Positions 26,483-38,195 of a stretch of 64,000 nucleotides of DNA are shown here, piece after piece. The DNA comes from Brachyspira suanatina (lineage in GTDB: Bacteria; Spirochaetota; Brachyspiria; Brachyspirales; Brachyspiraceae). The first letter of the stretch is position 1. Each line of letters starts with the position of its first letter. The stretch lies in NCBI RefSeq assembly GCF_001049755.1, contig NZ_CVLB01000001.1, positions 1 through 64,000 on the forward strand, read 5' to 3'. The translations under genes were made by a program, and so were the position numbers. Below the pieces are notes generated by a model, which worked only from the letters and a program-made list of their open reading frames with translations, was not told the DNA's origin and ran no database searches.

Positions 26483-27922
26483 TTAAAAAGTTTCCTTGTC
26501 ATAACCAATAACTATTTCAGAGCCTTTTCCGCATTTTGTAATAGTTAAAGGAGAAACATCAAGTTCTCTGGCTAAAATTTCTATTATTTTAGGAGAGCAA
26601 AATCCTCCCTGGCATCTTCCAAGCCCAGCTCTTATCCTTCTTTTTACTCCGTCAAGAGATTTAGCTCCTATTGGTCTTTGTATAGCTTCTATTATTTCAC
26701 CTTCTGTAACCTTTTCACATCTGCAAATTATATGGCCGTATAAAGGATTTTCTTTTATAAGATCATTTTTCTCTTCATTAGAAAGGGCATAGAAATGAGT
26801 AATTCCTTTTCTTGTTTCTATAAAGTTTTCTTTTTTCTCAAAATTTCCTTTTTTACTTACAATATCAGCAACCATTAATCCTATAGCAGGAGAAGAAACA
26901 AGTCCGGGAGATTCTATACCGGCACAATCAAAGAATCCTTCGCAGTCTTCAAGTTCTTTTATAATAAATTCATGATTATCTTCATGAGGGCGAAGTCCGC
27001 AGAATGAAGTAATAACTTTATTATAAGGTATGTTTTTTACTGTCATTTTAGATTTTTCTATAATCTGAGCAAGTCCGTCAGCAGTGGTATTCAATCCCTC
27101 TTTATCTTCTATATCAATGGCAGTAGGGCCAAGCATTATATTACCATGAGCTGTAGGAGTAACTAAAATACCTTTTCCTAATTTTGTAGGAAGAGCAAAT
27201 ATTGTTGAAGTTACTAGATTATCAACTTCCTTATCAAGTAAAATATAATCCCCCCTTCTAGGAGTTATATGTATTTTGTTGGCACTCATCATATTATGGA
27301 ATTTATCTGCATAAACTCCAGCAGCATTTACAATATATTTTGCCTTTATAATTCCATTATTGGTTTCTGCCTCAAAAGTTCCGTCATCAAGTTTTTTAAT
27401 ATTAATTACTTCAGTATTAAATTTAAATTCTGCTCCATTAGCATAAGCATTTTCAGCATAAGCAATATTTAATATAAATGGATCAACTATACCGCCGGTA
27501 GGGGCATACAAGGCTGCACATACATTATCATTTAAATTAGGCTCTCTTTTATGAACCTCTTCTCTGTTTAATATTTGAAGTCCTTCAACTCCGTTTTTTA
27601 TTCCTCTCTCATATATGGCCTGTAAATTAGGCATATCTTCCTCATTAGTGCATACCACCAAAGAACCATTCTGTTTGAAAGGCACATCAAGGTCTTCTGC
27701 TATTTTTTGCATCATCTTATTTCCTAAAACATTCAATTTAGCCATAAGAGAACCATTAGCAGCATCAAAACCGGCATGCACTATACCGCTATTGGATTTG
27801 GAAGTTCCGGAACAAACATCTTCGTTTCTTTCAACAACGCATATATTAGCTTTATATCTTGATAATTCTCTAGCTGAGGAAGTACCTGAAACTCCAGCAC
27901 CTATAATCAATATATCATACAT
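26483..27922 (-). CDS. FAD-dependent glycerol-3-phosphate dehydrogenase, GlpA-like with BFD-type 2Fe-2S domain
   Basis: 479 residues. MYDILIIGAGVSGTSSAREL is the FAD motif; RRGDYILLDKE and GCSGTSKSN-like segments are DAO/GlpA family features. The C-terminus has a BFD-type [2Fe-2S] domain, CRCEKVTEGE ... GLGRCQGGFCSP. It oxidises glycerol-3-phosphate to dihydroxyacetone phosphate at the membrane or through its partner flavoprotein. The ATG at 27922 is chosen over one 10 codons upstream because AAAGGA lies 10 nt before it and the FAD motif then begins at residue 2. The operon order glpF-glpK-glpA supports the role. Confidence 0.83.
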   Translation of the reverse strand: MYDILIIGAGVSGTSSARELSRYKANICVVERNEDVCSGTSKSNSGIVHAGFDAANGSLMAKLNVLGNKMMQKIAEDLDVPFKQNGSLVVCTNEEDMPNLQAIYERGIKNGVEGLQILNREEVHKREPNLNDNVCAALYAPTGGIVDPFILNIAYAENAYANGAEFKFNTEVINIKKLDDGTFEAETNNGIIKAKYIVNAAGVYADKFHNMMSANKIHITPRRGDYILLDKEVDNLVTSTIFALPTKLGKGILVTPTAHGNIMLGPTAIDIEDKEGLNTTADGLAQIIEKSKMTVKNIPYNKVITSFCGLRPHEDNHEFIIKELEDCEGFFDCAGIESPGLVSSPAIGLMVADIVSKKGNFEKKENFIETRKGITHFYALSNEEKNDLIKENPLYGHIICRCEKVTEGEIIEAIQRPIGAKSLDGVKRRIRAGLGRCQGGFCSPKIIEILARELDVSPLTITKCGKGSEIVIGYDKETF

Positions 27923-28033
27923 AATATATATTTCCTTTGAATTTTTATACAATTTATTTCAAAAATAAGAATATATATGCATATTAATATCTTATAAAAA
28001 TAAAATATTAATATGCATAAATTTAATGACAAA

Positions 28034-30306
<2,273 letters not shown>

Positions 30307-30357
30307 ATCGAACCTCCATAATAATAGTTTTTAATATATGTGTTTTATCATTTCTTA

Positions 30358-30855
30358 TTAATTAACTCCGCCAACTCTATATTGTTCGCATACAGGACAT
30401 CTTTTTGGAGGAGTAGCTTCACTATGCACATAACCGCATTTGCCACATTGCCATTTATCTATGCTTTCAACATTTCCTCCTAAATATTTTTCAAACATTT
30501 TTTTATGTTCTTCTTCTATTTTAGCTACATGCTCAAAAAGTATTGCTATATCATTAAAACCTTCCTCTTTGGCAATTTTGGCAAAGTTTAAATACATTTC
30601 TGTAGCTTCATAATTTTCGCCTGTAATAGCATCTTTTAAATTTTCATCTTTTGAAAAAATTCCATGATATCTTTCAAACCATAATTTTCCATGTTCCTGC
30701 TCATTTCTTGAAGCCTTTTCAAAAGCTAATGCCAAATTTTCCATTCCATCCTCTCTAGCTTTCTCAGCATAGTACATATATTTGCACCTAGCTATAGCCT
30801 CTCCAATAAATGCTGCTTTTAAATTCTCATTTGTTTTTGAATTTTTTAGATCCAT
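30358..30855 (-). CDS. Rubrerythrin
   Basis: 165 residues. An N-terminal ferritin-like di-iron domain (GEAIARCKYMYYAEKA, NEQEHGKLW, EEEHKKMFEKYL provide the Glu/His ligands) is followed by a rubredoxin domain with CGKCGYVH and CPVCEQ. It reduces hydrogen peroxide in anaerobes. It is a little shorter than the ~190-residue clostridial form. AAGGAG precedes the ATG. It is on the same strand and 51 nt upstream of glpF, so it could be co-transcribed, though it may also be independent. The gap 30856-31022 holds only AT-rich leader. Confidence 0.9.
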   Translation of the reverse strand: MDLKNSKTNENLKAAFIGEAIARCKYMYYAEKAREDGMENLALAFEKASRNEQEHGKLWFERYHGIFSKDENLKDAITGENYEATEMYLNFAKIAKEEGFNDIAILFEHVAKIEEEHKKMFEKYLGGNVESIDKWQCGKCGYVHSEATPPKRCPVCEQYRVGGVN

Positions 30856-31022
30856 GTATTCTCCTTATAATTTTCTTTTCCTATTAATTAGTATAGATAT
30901 TTTACTATTTAAAATATATAAAAACATAAAAAAAGAAATTTTTATATTTTATGTATCGGTTATTTAATATTTTAAAATGATAAAGTATCAATATCGTAAA
31001 AAATAAAACTTTATATAATTTA

Positions 31023-32237
31023 TTATATATTATCGTTTTTATTATTTATTTTATAAAGGCAAACAATAGAAAGAAAAGCTAAAACAGAAAGTACAGCTCC
31101 ACCAAAACCTACCCATCTTATACCGAAATTATCGAATATGCTGCTTCCTACAAATGATCCTAAAGCTATACCGAAATTGAATGAAAAAGAATTGTTTGAT
31201 GAAGCCAAAGTAATGCATGAAGGATACTCTCTTTCCGTAAAATCTAAAATATTTAACTGTACAGGGGAGTTCATTAAGTACATTAAGAAACCTATGATTA
31301 ATATGACAATAGAAGAACTTACAGCATTAAGAAGTGCAAAAGGTAAAATTATCATACATAGAAACTGCATCATAAATACATATCTTAGTCTATATACTCC
31401 ATTATTTTCTGCCAATTTTCCGGAAAGCAGATTACTGAAAAGAACTGTTACTCCAAACACTAGTAATGCGGCACTTATATATTTATTAGGTATATGAATA
31501 TAATCAAGGAAAATAGGCTTTAAATAGGTATAAAGTACATAGGAAGATGCGGCACCGAAAAGTATTGTAAAAGTACTTAATATGAATCTGGTATCTTTGA
31601 ATAAGATGAATTGTCCTAATAATTTTACTTTATGAGTAGGAGTATTTTTAGGAAGTGTAGCAAACATCAAAATTGTCATAACAGCACTGAATACGGATAT
31701 AAATATAAAAGAAGCACGCCATCCGAAATAATAACTTATGCTTGTACCTATAGGTACTCCAAATATTGAAGCTATGCTGAAACCAGAATATATCCAAGCT
31801 ACAACCATAGGTCTTTTATCTTTTGTTGATATATATGGACTAAACGATATTGATACAGATATTAATGCCCCTGAAATTATAGCTATAAACATTCTAACAA
31901 TAAGAAGGAAAGTATAATTTGAAGCTAATGAACATAAGAAATTACCTGCTATAAATAATATGCTTGCAAATATTATAAAATGAAATCTATTGAATTTTCC
32001 GGCAATAGCTGCTGAAAAAGGAGTGCATACTGAATAGGCTAGGGCAAACATAGATACAAGTCCGCCTGCTTTAACTTCTGTAATATTAAATCCTTCAGCT
32101 ATTTCTGTTAAAACTCCTATAACTATAAACTCACTTGTACCTAAAGCAAAACTAAGAAGCACTAAAGAAATTATAGCTAATAATTTATTTTCTGAAGTGC
32201 TGCTTGAAATAACATTTTCATCATTGTTATTAGACAT
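31023..32237 (-). CDS. MFS transporter, drug/sugar efflux (AraJ/DHA1 type)
   Basis: 404 residues with about 12 membrane segments. SFALGTSEFIVIGVLTEIAE in the first helix is the family signature of the AraJ-like and purine/chloramphenicol-efflux group. SLVSMFALAYS-type and RASFIFISVFSAVMT helices follow. It is probably a proton-driven exporter; the substrate is unknown. The ATG at 32237 is preferred to one 19 codons earlier because GAGAG lies 8 nt before it and it gives the usual short hydrophilic N-terminus. Confidence 0.82.
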   Translation of the reverse strand: MSNNNDENVISSSTSENKLLAIISLVLLSFALGTSEFIVIGVLTEIAEGFNITEVKAGGLVSMFALAYSVCTPFSAAIAGKFNRFHFIIFASILFIAGNFLCSLASNYTFLLIVRMFIAIISGALISVSISFSPYISTKDKRPMVVAWIYSGFSIASIFGVPIGTSISYYFGWRASFIFISVFSAVMTILMFATLPKNTPTHKVKLLGQFILFKDTRFILSTFTILFGAASSYVLYTYLKPIFLDYIHIPNKYISAALLVFGVTVLFSNLLSGKLAENNGVYRLRYVFMMQFLCMIILPFALLNAVSSSIVILIIGFLMYLMNSPVQLNILDFTEREYPSCITLASSNNSFSFNFGIALGSFVGSSIFDNFGIRWVGFGGAVLSVLAFLSIVCLYKINNKNDNI

Positions 32238-32348
32238 AAATAAACTCTCAAAAATAATTGCATTAGTTCTATACCTTTTTTGAAAAAAATTCAATTATAA
32301 TATATAATTTATTCAGCAAATTTTTAACAAAAAATAGGTTATATTGTT

Positions 32349-32615
32349 ATGAAAAAATCAAACAATAATAATTCATTAAAATTTTTGGAATTAGCAAAAG
32401 AAAAACAAGAACTTGGAGAATATAAAGAGGCATTGGAATATTATAAAAAATCTATAGAAGAAGATCCAGATAATTTAGAATCTTATTTCGGACTCAATTT
32501 AATTAATTCTTATATTGAAATGGAAAAAGAATTAAAAAATGATGATAATGATTGCAAAACAAATAAGCATATAGAACTTTTTAATGTATTTAATGAGTTT
32601 TTAGATAAAAAATGA
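32349..32615 (+). CDS. Small TPR-containing protein
   Basis: 88 residues. Residues ~13-50 make one good TPR helix pair (LAKEKQELGEYKEALEYYKK, then SIEEDPDNLESYFGL). The rest is charged and helical. A short adaptor-like protein; function not readable. The ribosome site is weak (TAGG 13 nt before the ATG). It converges with the SGNH hydrolase with a gap of only 3 nt. Confidence 0.65.
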   Translation: MKKSNNNNSLKFLELAKEKQELGEYKEALEYYKKSIEEDPDNLESYFGLNLINSYIEMEKELKNDDNDCKTNKHIELFNVFNEFLDKK

Positions 32616-32618
32616 AAA

Positions 32619-33212
32619 TCATAAATATTTTTTTAATTCTTTATAAATCTCTGAAGCAAATACACTATGTCCATTCTCATTTAAATGAACTCCGTCAAAG
32701 AATATATCATAATAATTATTTTCTTTTAAAATCTTATTTACGAATATATTATAAACATCTATGCTTTTTATATTATTTTTAGCAGTATAATCATTTATAA
32801 AATTTACATACTCTTTTAAAATACTTTCAAATTCTTCTATATTATTAGATTCAAAAAAACTGAAAGCCTCTTTTACAAAAGCAATAGGGGTAAAAACAAT
32901 TATATCAATATTATTTTCTAAAGACTTATTTATTATATTTATAAAATTATTTTCTATTTTTTCTAAAGGTTTACATGTAAATATATCATTAACCCCGCCC
33001 ATTAAAATGACAGTGTCAGCATTTTCTCTTACACAATCCATATCAAAACGTACAAGCATGCCTGAAATCATGTCTCCATTAATACCTTTATTTATAAATT
33101 TAATATCTTTATTTTCTTCAGCAAATTTATCATTTAAAATTTTAGTCCAAACTTTATTCCTTCCAACCATATATCCATAAGTGGTGCTGTCGCCTAAACA
33201 AACTATGTTCAT
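32619..33212 (-). CDS. SGNH/GDSL-type esterase
   Basis: 197 residues. Block I CLGDSTTYG carries the nucleophile Ser9; block III GGVNDIF carries the oxyanion Asn; block V DGVHLNENGH gives the Asp-His pair. There is no signal peptide, so it is a cytoplasmic hydrolase acting on an ester such as a lysophospholipid or acetylated sugar; the substrate is unknown. AAGGAA precedes the ATG. Single gene. Confidence 0.83.
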   Translation of the reverse strand: MNIVCLGDSTTYGYMVGRNKVWTKILNDKFAEENKDIKFINKGINGDMISGMLVRFDMDCVRENADTVILMGGVNDIFTCKPLEKIENNFINIINKSLENNIDIIVFTPIAFVKEAFSFFESNNIEEFESILKEYVNFINDYTAKNNIKSIDVYNIFVNKILKENNYYDIFFDGVHLNENGHSVFASEIYKELKKYL

Positions 33213-33338
33213 AAATTATTCCTTAACTTAATATTATTATTAATTATACACAATAAAAATATTTAAATAAATCCATTTTTAATATATTATTATTCAATAC
33301 AATATTAATCAATAAAAAATTACTTGGGGGCAAAATGT

Positions 33339-34190
33339 ATGTTTAATAGTTTGAAAGATACATTCACATTAAATAATGGTTATAAAATTCCATGTATAGG
33401 ATTTGGTACCTGGCAGACTCCTGATGGTGAGACTGCTGTAAACTCTGTAATAGAAGCTATAAAGTCAGGGTACAAACATATTGATACTGCTGCTGTATAT
33501 GGTAATGAAAAGAGCATAGGAAAGGCTATTAAAGAAAGCGGCATAAATAGAGATGAACTTTTTGTAACAAGTAAGGTTTGGAATAAAGACAGAGGATATA
33601 AAACAACATTAGCTGCTTTTGAAAAAACTCTTAATGATTTACAGCTTGATTATTTAGACTTATATCTTATACATTGGCCTGCATCAGTAAATAAATTTAA
33701 TGATTGGGATAATATAAATTTAGAAACTTGGAAAGCTATGACTGAGCTTTATAAGACAGGTAAAATAAAATCAATAGGAGTATCAAATTTCATGCCTCAT
33801 CATTTGAAATCATTGATGGAAACAGAAGTTAAGCCTATGGTTGATCAAATAGAATTTCATCCTGGTTTTATGCAGGAAGAAACATTAAAATATTGTAATG
33901 ATAATAATATATTGGTAGAGGCATGGAGTCCTTTAGGTACAGGCAAGATGATTAATAATGAAACATTAAAAAGTATTGCTTCTAAATATAATAAATCTGC
34001 AGCTCAGCTTTGTATAAGATGGTGCTTACAAAATAATACTTTACCTTTACCTAAGTCAGTAACAGCTTCACGTATAAAGGAAAATACTGAAATTTTCGAT
34101 TTTGTTATAAGTGACGAAGATATGAAAACAATTAATGCTATGGAATATTTCGGAGGTTCAGGACATCATCCGGATAAAGTGAATTTCTAA
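33339..34190 (+). CDS. Aldo/keto reductase
   Basis: 283 residues. NADPH-dependent reductase of aldehydes or ketones, cytoplasmic TIM barrel. Catalytic tetrad in place: Asp and Tyr in HIDTAAVYGNE, Lys in TSKVWN, His in LIHWP. PLPKSVTASRIKENTEIFDF is the cofactor phosphate site. The ATG at 33339 (GGGGG 8-12 nt upstream) is chosen over a TTG five codons earlier that overlaps that ribosome site. Close to 2,5-diketogluconate reductase-type enzymes; the true substrate is unknown. Confidence 0.88.
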   Translation: MFNSLKDTFTLNNGYKIPCIGFGTWQTPDGETAVNSVIEAIKSGYKHIDTAAVYGNEKSIGKAIKESGINRDELFVTSKVWNKDRGYKTTLAAFEKTLNDLQLDYLDLYLIHWPASVNKFNDWDNINLETWKAMTELYKTGKIKSIGVSNFMPHHLKSLMETEVKPMVDQIEFHPGFMQEETLKYCNDNNILVEAWSPLGTGKMINNETLKSIASKYNKSAAQLCIRWCLQNNTLPLPKSVTASRIKENTEIFDFVISDEDMKTINAMEYFGGSGHHPDKVNF

Positions 34191-34295
34191 TAAAAAATAA
34201 TTTAACCTTATTTTTACTATGTAATTTATTTATGTTGATAAAATATGTTTTAAGATATATAATAATAAAAAATATTTATTAAGGGGATTTTTTCA

Positions 34296-34949
34296 ATGAA
34301 ATTTTTTATAGATACAGCAAATGTTGATGAAATTAGAAAAGCTAATGATATGGGGGTAATTTGCGGAGTTACTACAAACCCATCTTTAATAGCTAAAGAA
34401 GGAAGAGATTTCAAAAAAACTATAGAAGAAATCACTACTATAGTTGATGGTCCTATATCAGGAGAGGTAAAAGCTACTACTGTTAAAGCAGAAGACATGA
34501 TAGCTGAGGCAAGAGAAATAGCTAAAATACATAAAAATATGGTAGTGAAAATTCCTATGACAGTAGAAGGTTTAAAAGCTGTAAAAGTTTTATCTAAAGA
34601 AGGAATTAAAACTAATGTTACTTTAATATTTTCAGCAAATCAGGCACTTTTGGCAGCAAGAGCTGGTGCTACTTATGTTTCTCCATTCATAGGAAGACTT
34701 GATGACATATCATTTGACGGTCTTGAACTTATTAGAACAATATCAGAAATATTCGCTACACATGCAATAGAAGCAGAAATAATTTCAGCAAGCGTAAGAC
34801 ACCCTATACATGTTATGGAATGTGCATTAGCAGGTGCTGATATAGCTACAGTACCTTATAATGTTATAGAGCAGATGACTAAACATCCATTAACAGATCA
34901 AGGTATAGAAAAATTCAAAAAAGACTATGAAGCAGTTTTTGGTAAATAA
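34296..34949 (+). CDS. Fructose-6-phosphate aldolase / small transaldolase
   Basis: 217 residues, the length of the short (FSA/TalC) transaldolases. [25 protein letters not shown], the Schiff-base lysine K85 in [15 protein letters not shown] and [11 protein letters not shown] are all present. It transfers or releases a dihydroxyacetone unit in the pentose-phosphate or fructose-6-phosphate reaction. AAGGGG precedes the ATG. A terminator follows. Aldolase against transaldolase activity cannot be decided by eye. Confidence 0.9.
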   Translation: MKFFIDTANVDEIRKANDMGVICGVTTNPSLIAKEGRDFKKTIEEITTIVDGPISGEVKATTVKAEDMIAEAREIAKIHKNMVVKIPMTVEGLKAVKVLSKEGIKTNVTLIFSANQALLAARAGATYVSPFIGRLDDISFDGLELIRTISEIFATHAIEAEIISASVRHPIHVMECALAGADIATVPYNVIEQMTKHPLTDQGIEKFKKDYEAVFGK

Positions 34950-34984
34950 TTGACTATAATTTTAATAATTGACTTTTATTTGTT

Positions 34985-35015
34985 GGGAAGTATTTTAATT
35001 AATGCTTCCCTTTTT
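34985..35015 (+). terminator. Terminator of the transaldolase gene
   Basis: GGGAAGTATT (34985-34994) pairs with AATGCTTCCC (35001-35010) and is followed by TTTTTAT. Confidence 0.85.
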
Positions 35016-35024
35016 ATTTGTTTA

Positions 35025-35580
35025 CCGCACGCAGAATGAATTTTTAAACTTATAATTATTTTGAATTCTAATCTAAATATTAAATAAAAATGAGTTAACC
35101 GTGCGGTGTATATATTCTAAATTTAAAAAACGCTTGGGTGGGTGCTAAAATTTCTAATTAAACTATAAAAATAATTAATATTAAAATTATAAATTTAGTA
35201 ATAAAGCATAAGGGGCGGGGAATGAAAATAAGTTTTAAAAAATTATTCTCACTTCCCACCCTTTAGGCTTTTAATTATAACTGTTATTTTTGTATAATCT
35301 TTTCTTTTAGTTTTCACTGTAATTACAGCAACCCACCCAAGATTTTTTTAAATTTGCTGCTTACATAAACGCACGCAGGATGAAGTTATAAATAATAATA
35401 TATTCGTTTAAAATTTATATTTTATTATATACTTGAATTTTACTCACCGTGCGTTAAATAAATTAAAATTTTTAAATAAAGCTTGGGCGGGTGCTAAAAT
35501 TTCTAATTCAGTTTTAAAGATTATTAATATTGAAATTTATAATACAGCAATATGGTATAAAGGGCAGGGATTAAATGAAA
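35025..35580. repeat. Repeat array A-B-A-B(half) in the gap before the terminase gene
   Basis: In order: type A unit (CCGCACGC 35026 to ACCGTGCG 35099); complete type B palindrome (CTTGGGTGGGTGCT 35133 to ACCCACCCAAG 35341, centre with AAGTTTTAAAA); second type A (CGCACGC ~35373 to ACCGTGCG ~35446); left half of a second type B (CTTGGGCGGGTGCT ~35482 to AAAGGGCAGGG ~35560). This is the clearest place to see that the types alternate in a fixed order. Nothing coding. Confidence 0.75.
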
Positions 35581-35607
35581 TTTTTAAAATTTAATTTAGA
35601 TAAAGTA

Positions 35608-36978
35608 CTATTCTCCAAAAATTGCATTAACTAAATTTACTTTATCATCATTTTCTTCATTAATAATATCATCTGTACCAAACTGTATTAAACTAGATAA
35701 AGCATCAGGAAAATCTAAATAGCTAAATACATTTCCTTTTATATTGCTTCCTTCAAGTGAATCATCAAAATTTAATAATTGATTAAGTGCTATATATCCT
35801 CGTCCATCATTTGTCTTAAGCCATTTATCGGTATCAGATTCTTTAGGAACTTTCTGCCAGCTTTTTGGAAAATACACTTTATCATATATCAAATAACTTG
35901 CATTTACTATTCTCTCTGCCTTATTTTTATGCACATAAAACGGAGTAACTTCAAAATGTTTTTCTAATCTTTTTACTAATTCTTTTTGAGCAAAATTACT
36001 TTCGCATAATATTTTTTTTATATTTTTGTTTGATAGAAACTTTATTATGCTTTCATCTGTGGTAGAGTTAGAATCATTTCTTATAAGACCTGAATCTATT
36101 AAATAAATATCTTCTCCTATCTGCGTATATATTATAGCTGAAGTGAAACAATTATATTCTCCAAATGCCGGATCTACTACAGCTTTATGTTCTGATGAAT
36201 TAATTTTTTCTTTTATATCGTTTAAGTTATTATCATAGAATTTTAATTTTGAATATAGGAAAATTTTGCCTTGTTTATTTTTTATTTTTCCAAGCCAAAT
36301 ATGATCATACATTTTTGGCATAAGTTTTAAAGTAGAAAGTCTTGATTTATTTAATATATCACTGAAATAATAATTGCCGTCATAATTGATAAATGTAATT
36401 AATATATTATTATCTTCATATTCATGATATGGATACTCTTTATTATTTTTATCGGTGTAGAATTTTTTTATTAATTTAAATTGCGATACAGTTTTATATA
36501 TAAAGTCTGTTTCAAATCTAGGGTTAAATGCAATCCATATTTCACTTTTATTTGCTCTTATAGAAGGTTCCAATATTTCGTAGCTTCTTTGTGTGAGAGT
36601 TTGAGCTTCTTCTATAAAACATATTCTTACATTATAAATGGATTTAATTTCTTCAATAGAACATTCTCTAATACCTAAAAATATAAATTTACAATTTGTA
36701 ATTTTATTAATGATTTCATTTCTTTTTATATTAAAAAACTTTTCTAATTTTAATTCTTTTATAATACTTATTAAAAGTGGGTAGGTTGAATAGCTAATTG
36801 ATTTTTGTATTTCTCTTGAGCATAGTATTACACCGTTATTTTCAAAACTTTTAGCTATCAATATTCTTGCTATTGATTCGCTTTTTCCGCCTCCTCGTCC
36901 TCCGAATGATATTTTTAATCTCTTTTCAGTATTTGCCCATTTCTCAAAAGGCTTCAAAATATTAAACTTGATATTCAT
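35608..36978 (-). CDS. Phage terminase large subunit (PBSX type), orphan
   Basis: 456 residues, full-length for the family. The N-terminal ATPase has Walker A GGRGGGKSES (K32) and Walker B RICFIEEAQ; the C-terminal nuclease has VDPAFGEYNCFTSAI and a closing FPDALSSLIQFGTDD. It would cut and pump DNA into a prophage or gene-transfer particle. The frame is intact, but there are no portal, capsid or tail genes nearby, so it is isolated. A small-subunit-like HTH gene lies 26 kb away at 62921. The ribosome site is poor (TGAGAAAAAATT before the ATG). It may belong to a scattered gene-transfer or satellite system, or be a relic not yet mutated. Confidence 0.82.
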   Translation of the reverse strand: MNIKFNILKPFEKWANTEKRLKISFGGRGGGKSESIARILIAKSFENNGVILCSREIQKSISYSTYPLLISIIKELKLEKFFNIKRNEIINKITNCKFIFLGIRECSIEEIKSIYNVRICFIEEAQTLTQRSYEILEPSIRANKSEIWIAFNPRFETDFIYKTVSQFKLIKKFYTDKNNKEYPYHEYEDNNILITFINYDGNYYFSDILNKSRLSTLKLMPKMYDHIWLGKIKNKQGKIFLYSKLKFYDNNLNDIKEKINSSEHKAVVDPAFGEYNCFTSAIIYTQIGEDIYLIDSGLIRNDSNSTTDESIIKFLSNKNIKKILCESNFAQKELVKRLEKHFEVTPFYVHKNKAERIVNASYLIYDKVYFPKSWQKVPKESDTDKWLKTNDGRGYIALNQLLNFDDSLEGSNIKGNVFSYLDFPDALSSLIQFGTDDIINEENDDKVNLVNAIFGE

Positions 36979-37080
36979 AATTTTTTCTCATAATTTAATT
37001 GATATTAAAAAAATAATATCTTCATATAAAAAGCAAAAATTATAAGTAATTATAAGTGAAGTTTATTTTTGAATTAATTT

Positions 37081-37525
37081 CACGCACGCTAAACTAAATA
37101 AAAAATATAAATAAGTTAATAATACAATTTTAATTATAAAGAATGATTTTTTATTGTTGCTAGCGATAAACTTATTATTATATATAAAAAATCTCGCTTT
37201 AAAATCTCTATCAGCTTTTAGCTGATAGACGCTCAATTTTTTATTTTTAATGTAGCTGACAACTAAAGTTATCAGCTGCTCGTTTATCGCTTCAAAAATT
37301 AATAACATAATTTATAAACTTATATTAGTAATATTAACAATAATAAAAAATAATAATTTATTAACCGTGCGTTGAATAGATTTTAAATCTAATAACAACT
37401 TGGGTGGGAAGCTATATTTTCTGTATTAAGCAGTAAGATAAATTATATTTTAAATTCAAAATAAAACAGAAAATCTATAGGGTGGGGTATGTAAATAAGG
37501 TTTTTAAAATCTAATTACAATTGCC
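37081..37525. repeat. Type A unit split by a hairpin element, followed by a type B element
   Basis: The type A ends CACGCACGC (37081) and ACCGTGCG (37363) are ~280 nt apart instead of the usual ~80 because a 130-nt structured element (37162-37291) lies between them. A type B left arm (CTTGGGTGGGAAGCT ~37399) and inner arm (AGGGTGGGG ~37480) follow, with GCCCGCCC near 37525. No supported gene in 36979-37590. Confidence 0.7.
37162..37291. mobile_element. 130-nt MITE-like element with 10-bp terminal inverted repeats
   Basis: AGCGATAAAC (37162-37171) and GTTTATCGCT (37282-37291) are perfect inverted ends. Inside are two hairpins: CTATCAGCT TTT AGCTGATAG, and AGCTGACAACT A AAGTTATCAGCT-like. A shorter relative with ends AGTAATAAAC / GTTTATTGCT is at ~62861-62920. 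It interrupts a type A repeat, so it behaves like an insertion. It has no coding capacity. Confidence 0.5.
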
Positions 37526-37596
37526 CGCCCATTATATTTATTACTTAATTAGTTATTTTTGTTTTTATATTCTTATGATTTTTAATTAGTTAATAT

Positions 37597-38134
37597 GGTA
37601 AATACATTGAATTTACAAATTATATTGATGAATTCAGTCTAATGATAAAAATTGCTTAAGAACATAAATACGTTGATGATATTTCAGTAAACTCTAATAA
37701 AGAAGTAATTGACTTTTTGAAAAAGTTTCTGGGGGTAAAATTAGGTAATGCTTCATTCTATACTCATAATATTAAAATAGGCATACTTACAAAATTCAAT
37801 ATAAAAGCATTTTCTATAGGAATTGGAGTTGGTGTTATAATACCTACGGCTTTAGAAAGTAATTGGAAAGATGAAGAGTAAAAGTATCATTTAAAGATGC
37901 TTCTACAAAATTTATGAGTCCTGTAGGTTTTTATGGTAAATTAACTTTTGATTATTCAATATTCTTCACATAAAAAATAGCTATAATATAGGATTATACA
38001 CAGGAGTTGATGCCATTAATTCTATAAATACAACTATTGATAGTTTATCAGGAGTTCATAGTTAGGCACCATTATTAAGTTATGATATAGGTTTGAAATT
38101 AGGATTTAGATTCGGACCTAAAGCTTTTAATTAA
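37597..38134 (+). pseudogene. Decayed outer-membrane beta-barrel gene
   Basis: A broken frame reads YGKYIEFTNYIDEFSLMIKI, stop, then FLGVKLGNASFYTHNIKIGI and FSIGIGVGVIIPTALESN. It shifts frame near 37879 (KVSFKDASTKFMSPVGFYGK), shifts again near 37970 (NSYNIGLYTGVDAINSI), passes a TAG, and ends SYDIGLKLGFRFGPKAFN. The Gly-rich alternating strands and the Phe-containing C-terminus resemble the barrel protein at 15723. At least two stops and two frameshifts; no start codon or signal peptide is preserved. Confidence 0.7.
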
Positions 38135-38161
38135 TTTTGATTATTGATTTTAAGTATATAA

Positions 38162-38195
38162 AAATCTCATGCTTTTTAAGTATGGGATTTTTTAT
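38162..38195 (+). terminator. Terminator of the decayed barrel gene
   Basis: AATCTCATGCTT pairs with AAGTATGGGATT around a TTT loop; T's follow. Its core is similar to that of the next terminator at 38698, suggesting a common origin. Confidence 0.75.

Noticed and set aside
37063-37308. Reverse-strand 81-codon frame upstream of the terminase gene
   Set aside because: It runs through the inverted-repeat element and a type A end; the peptide is a by-product of the hairpins and resembles nothing coding.
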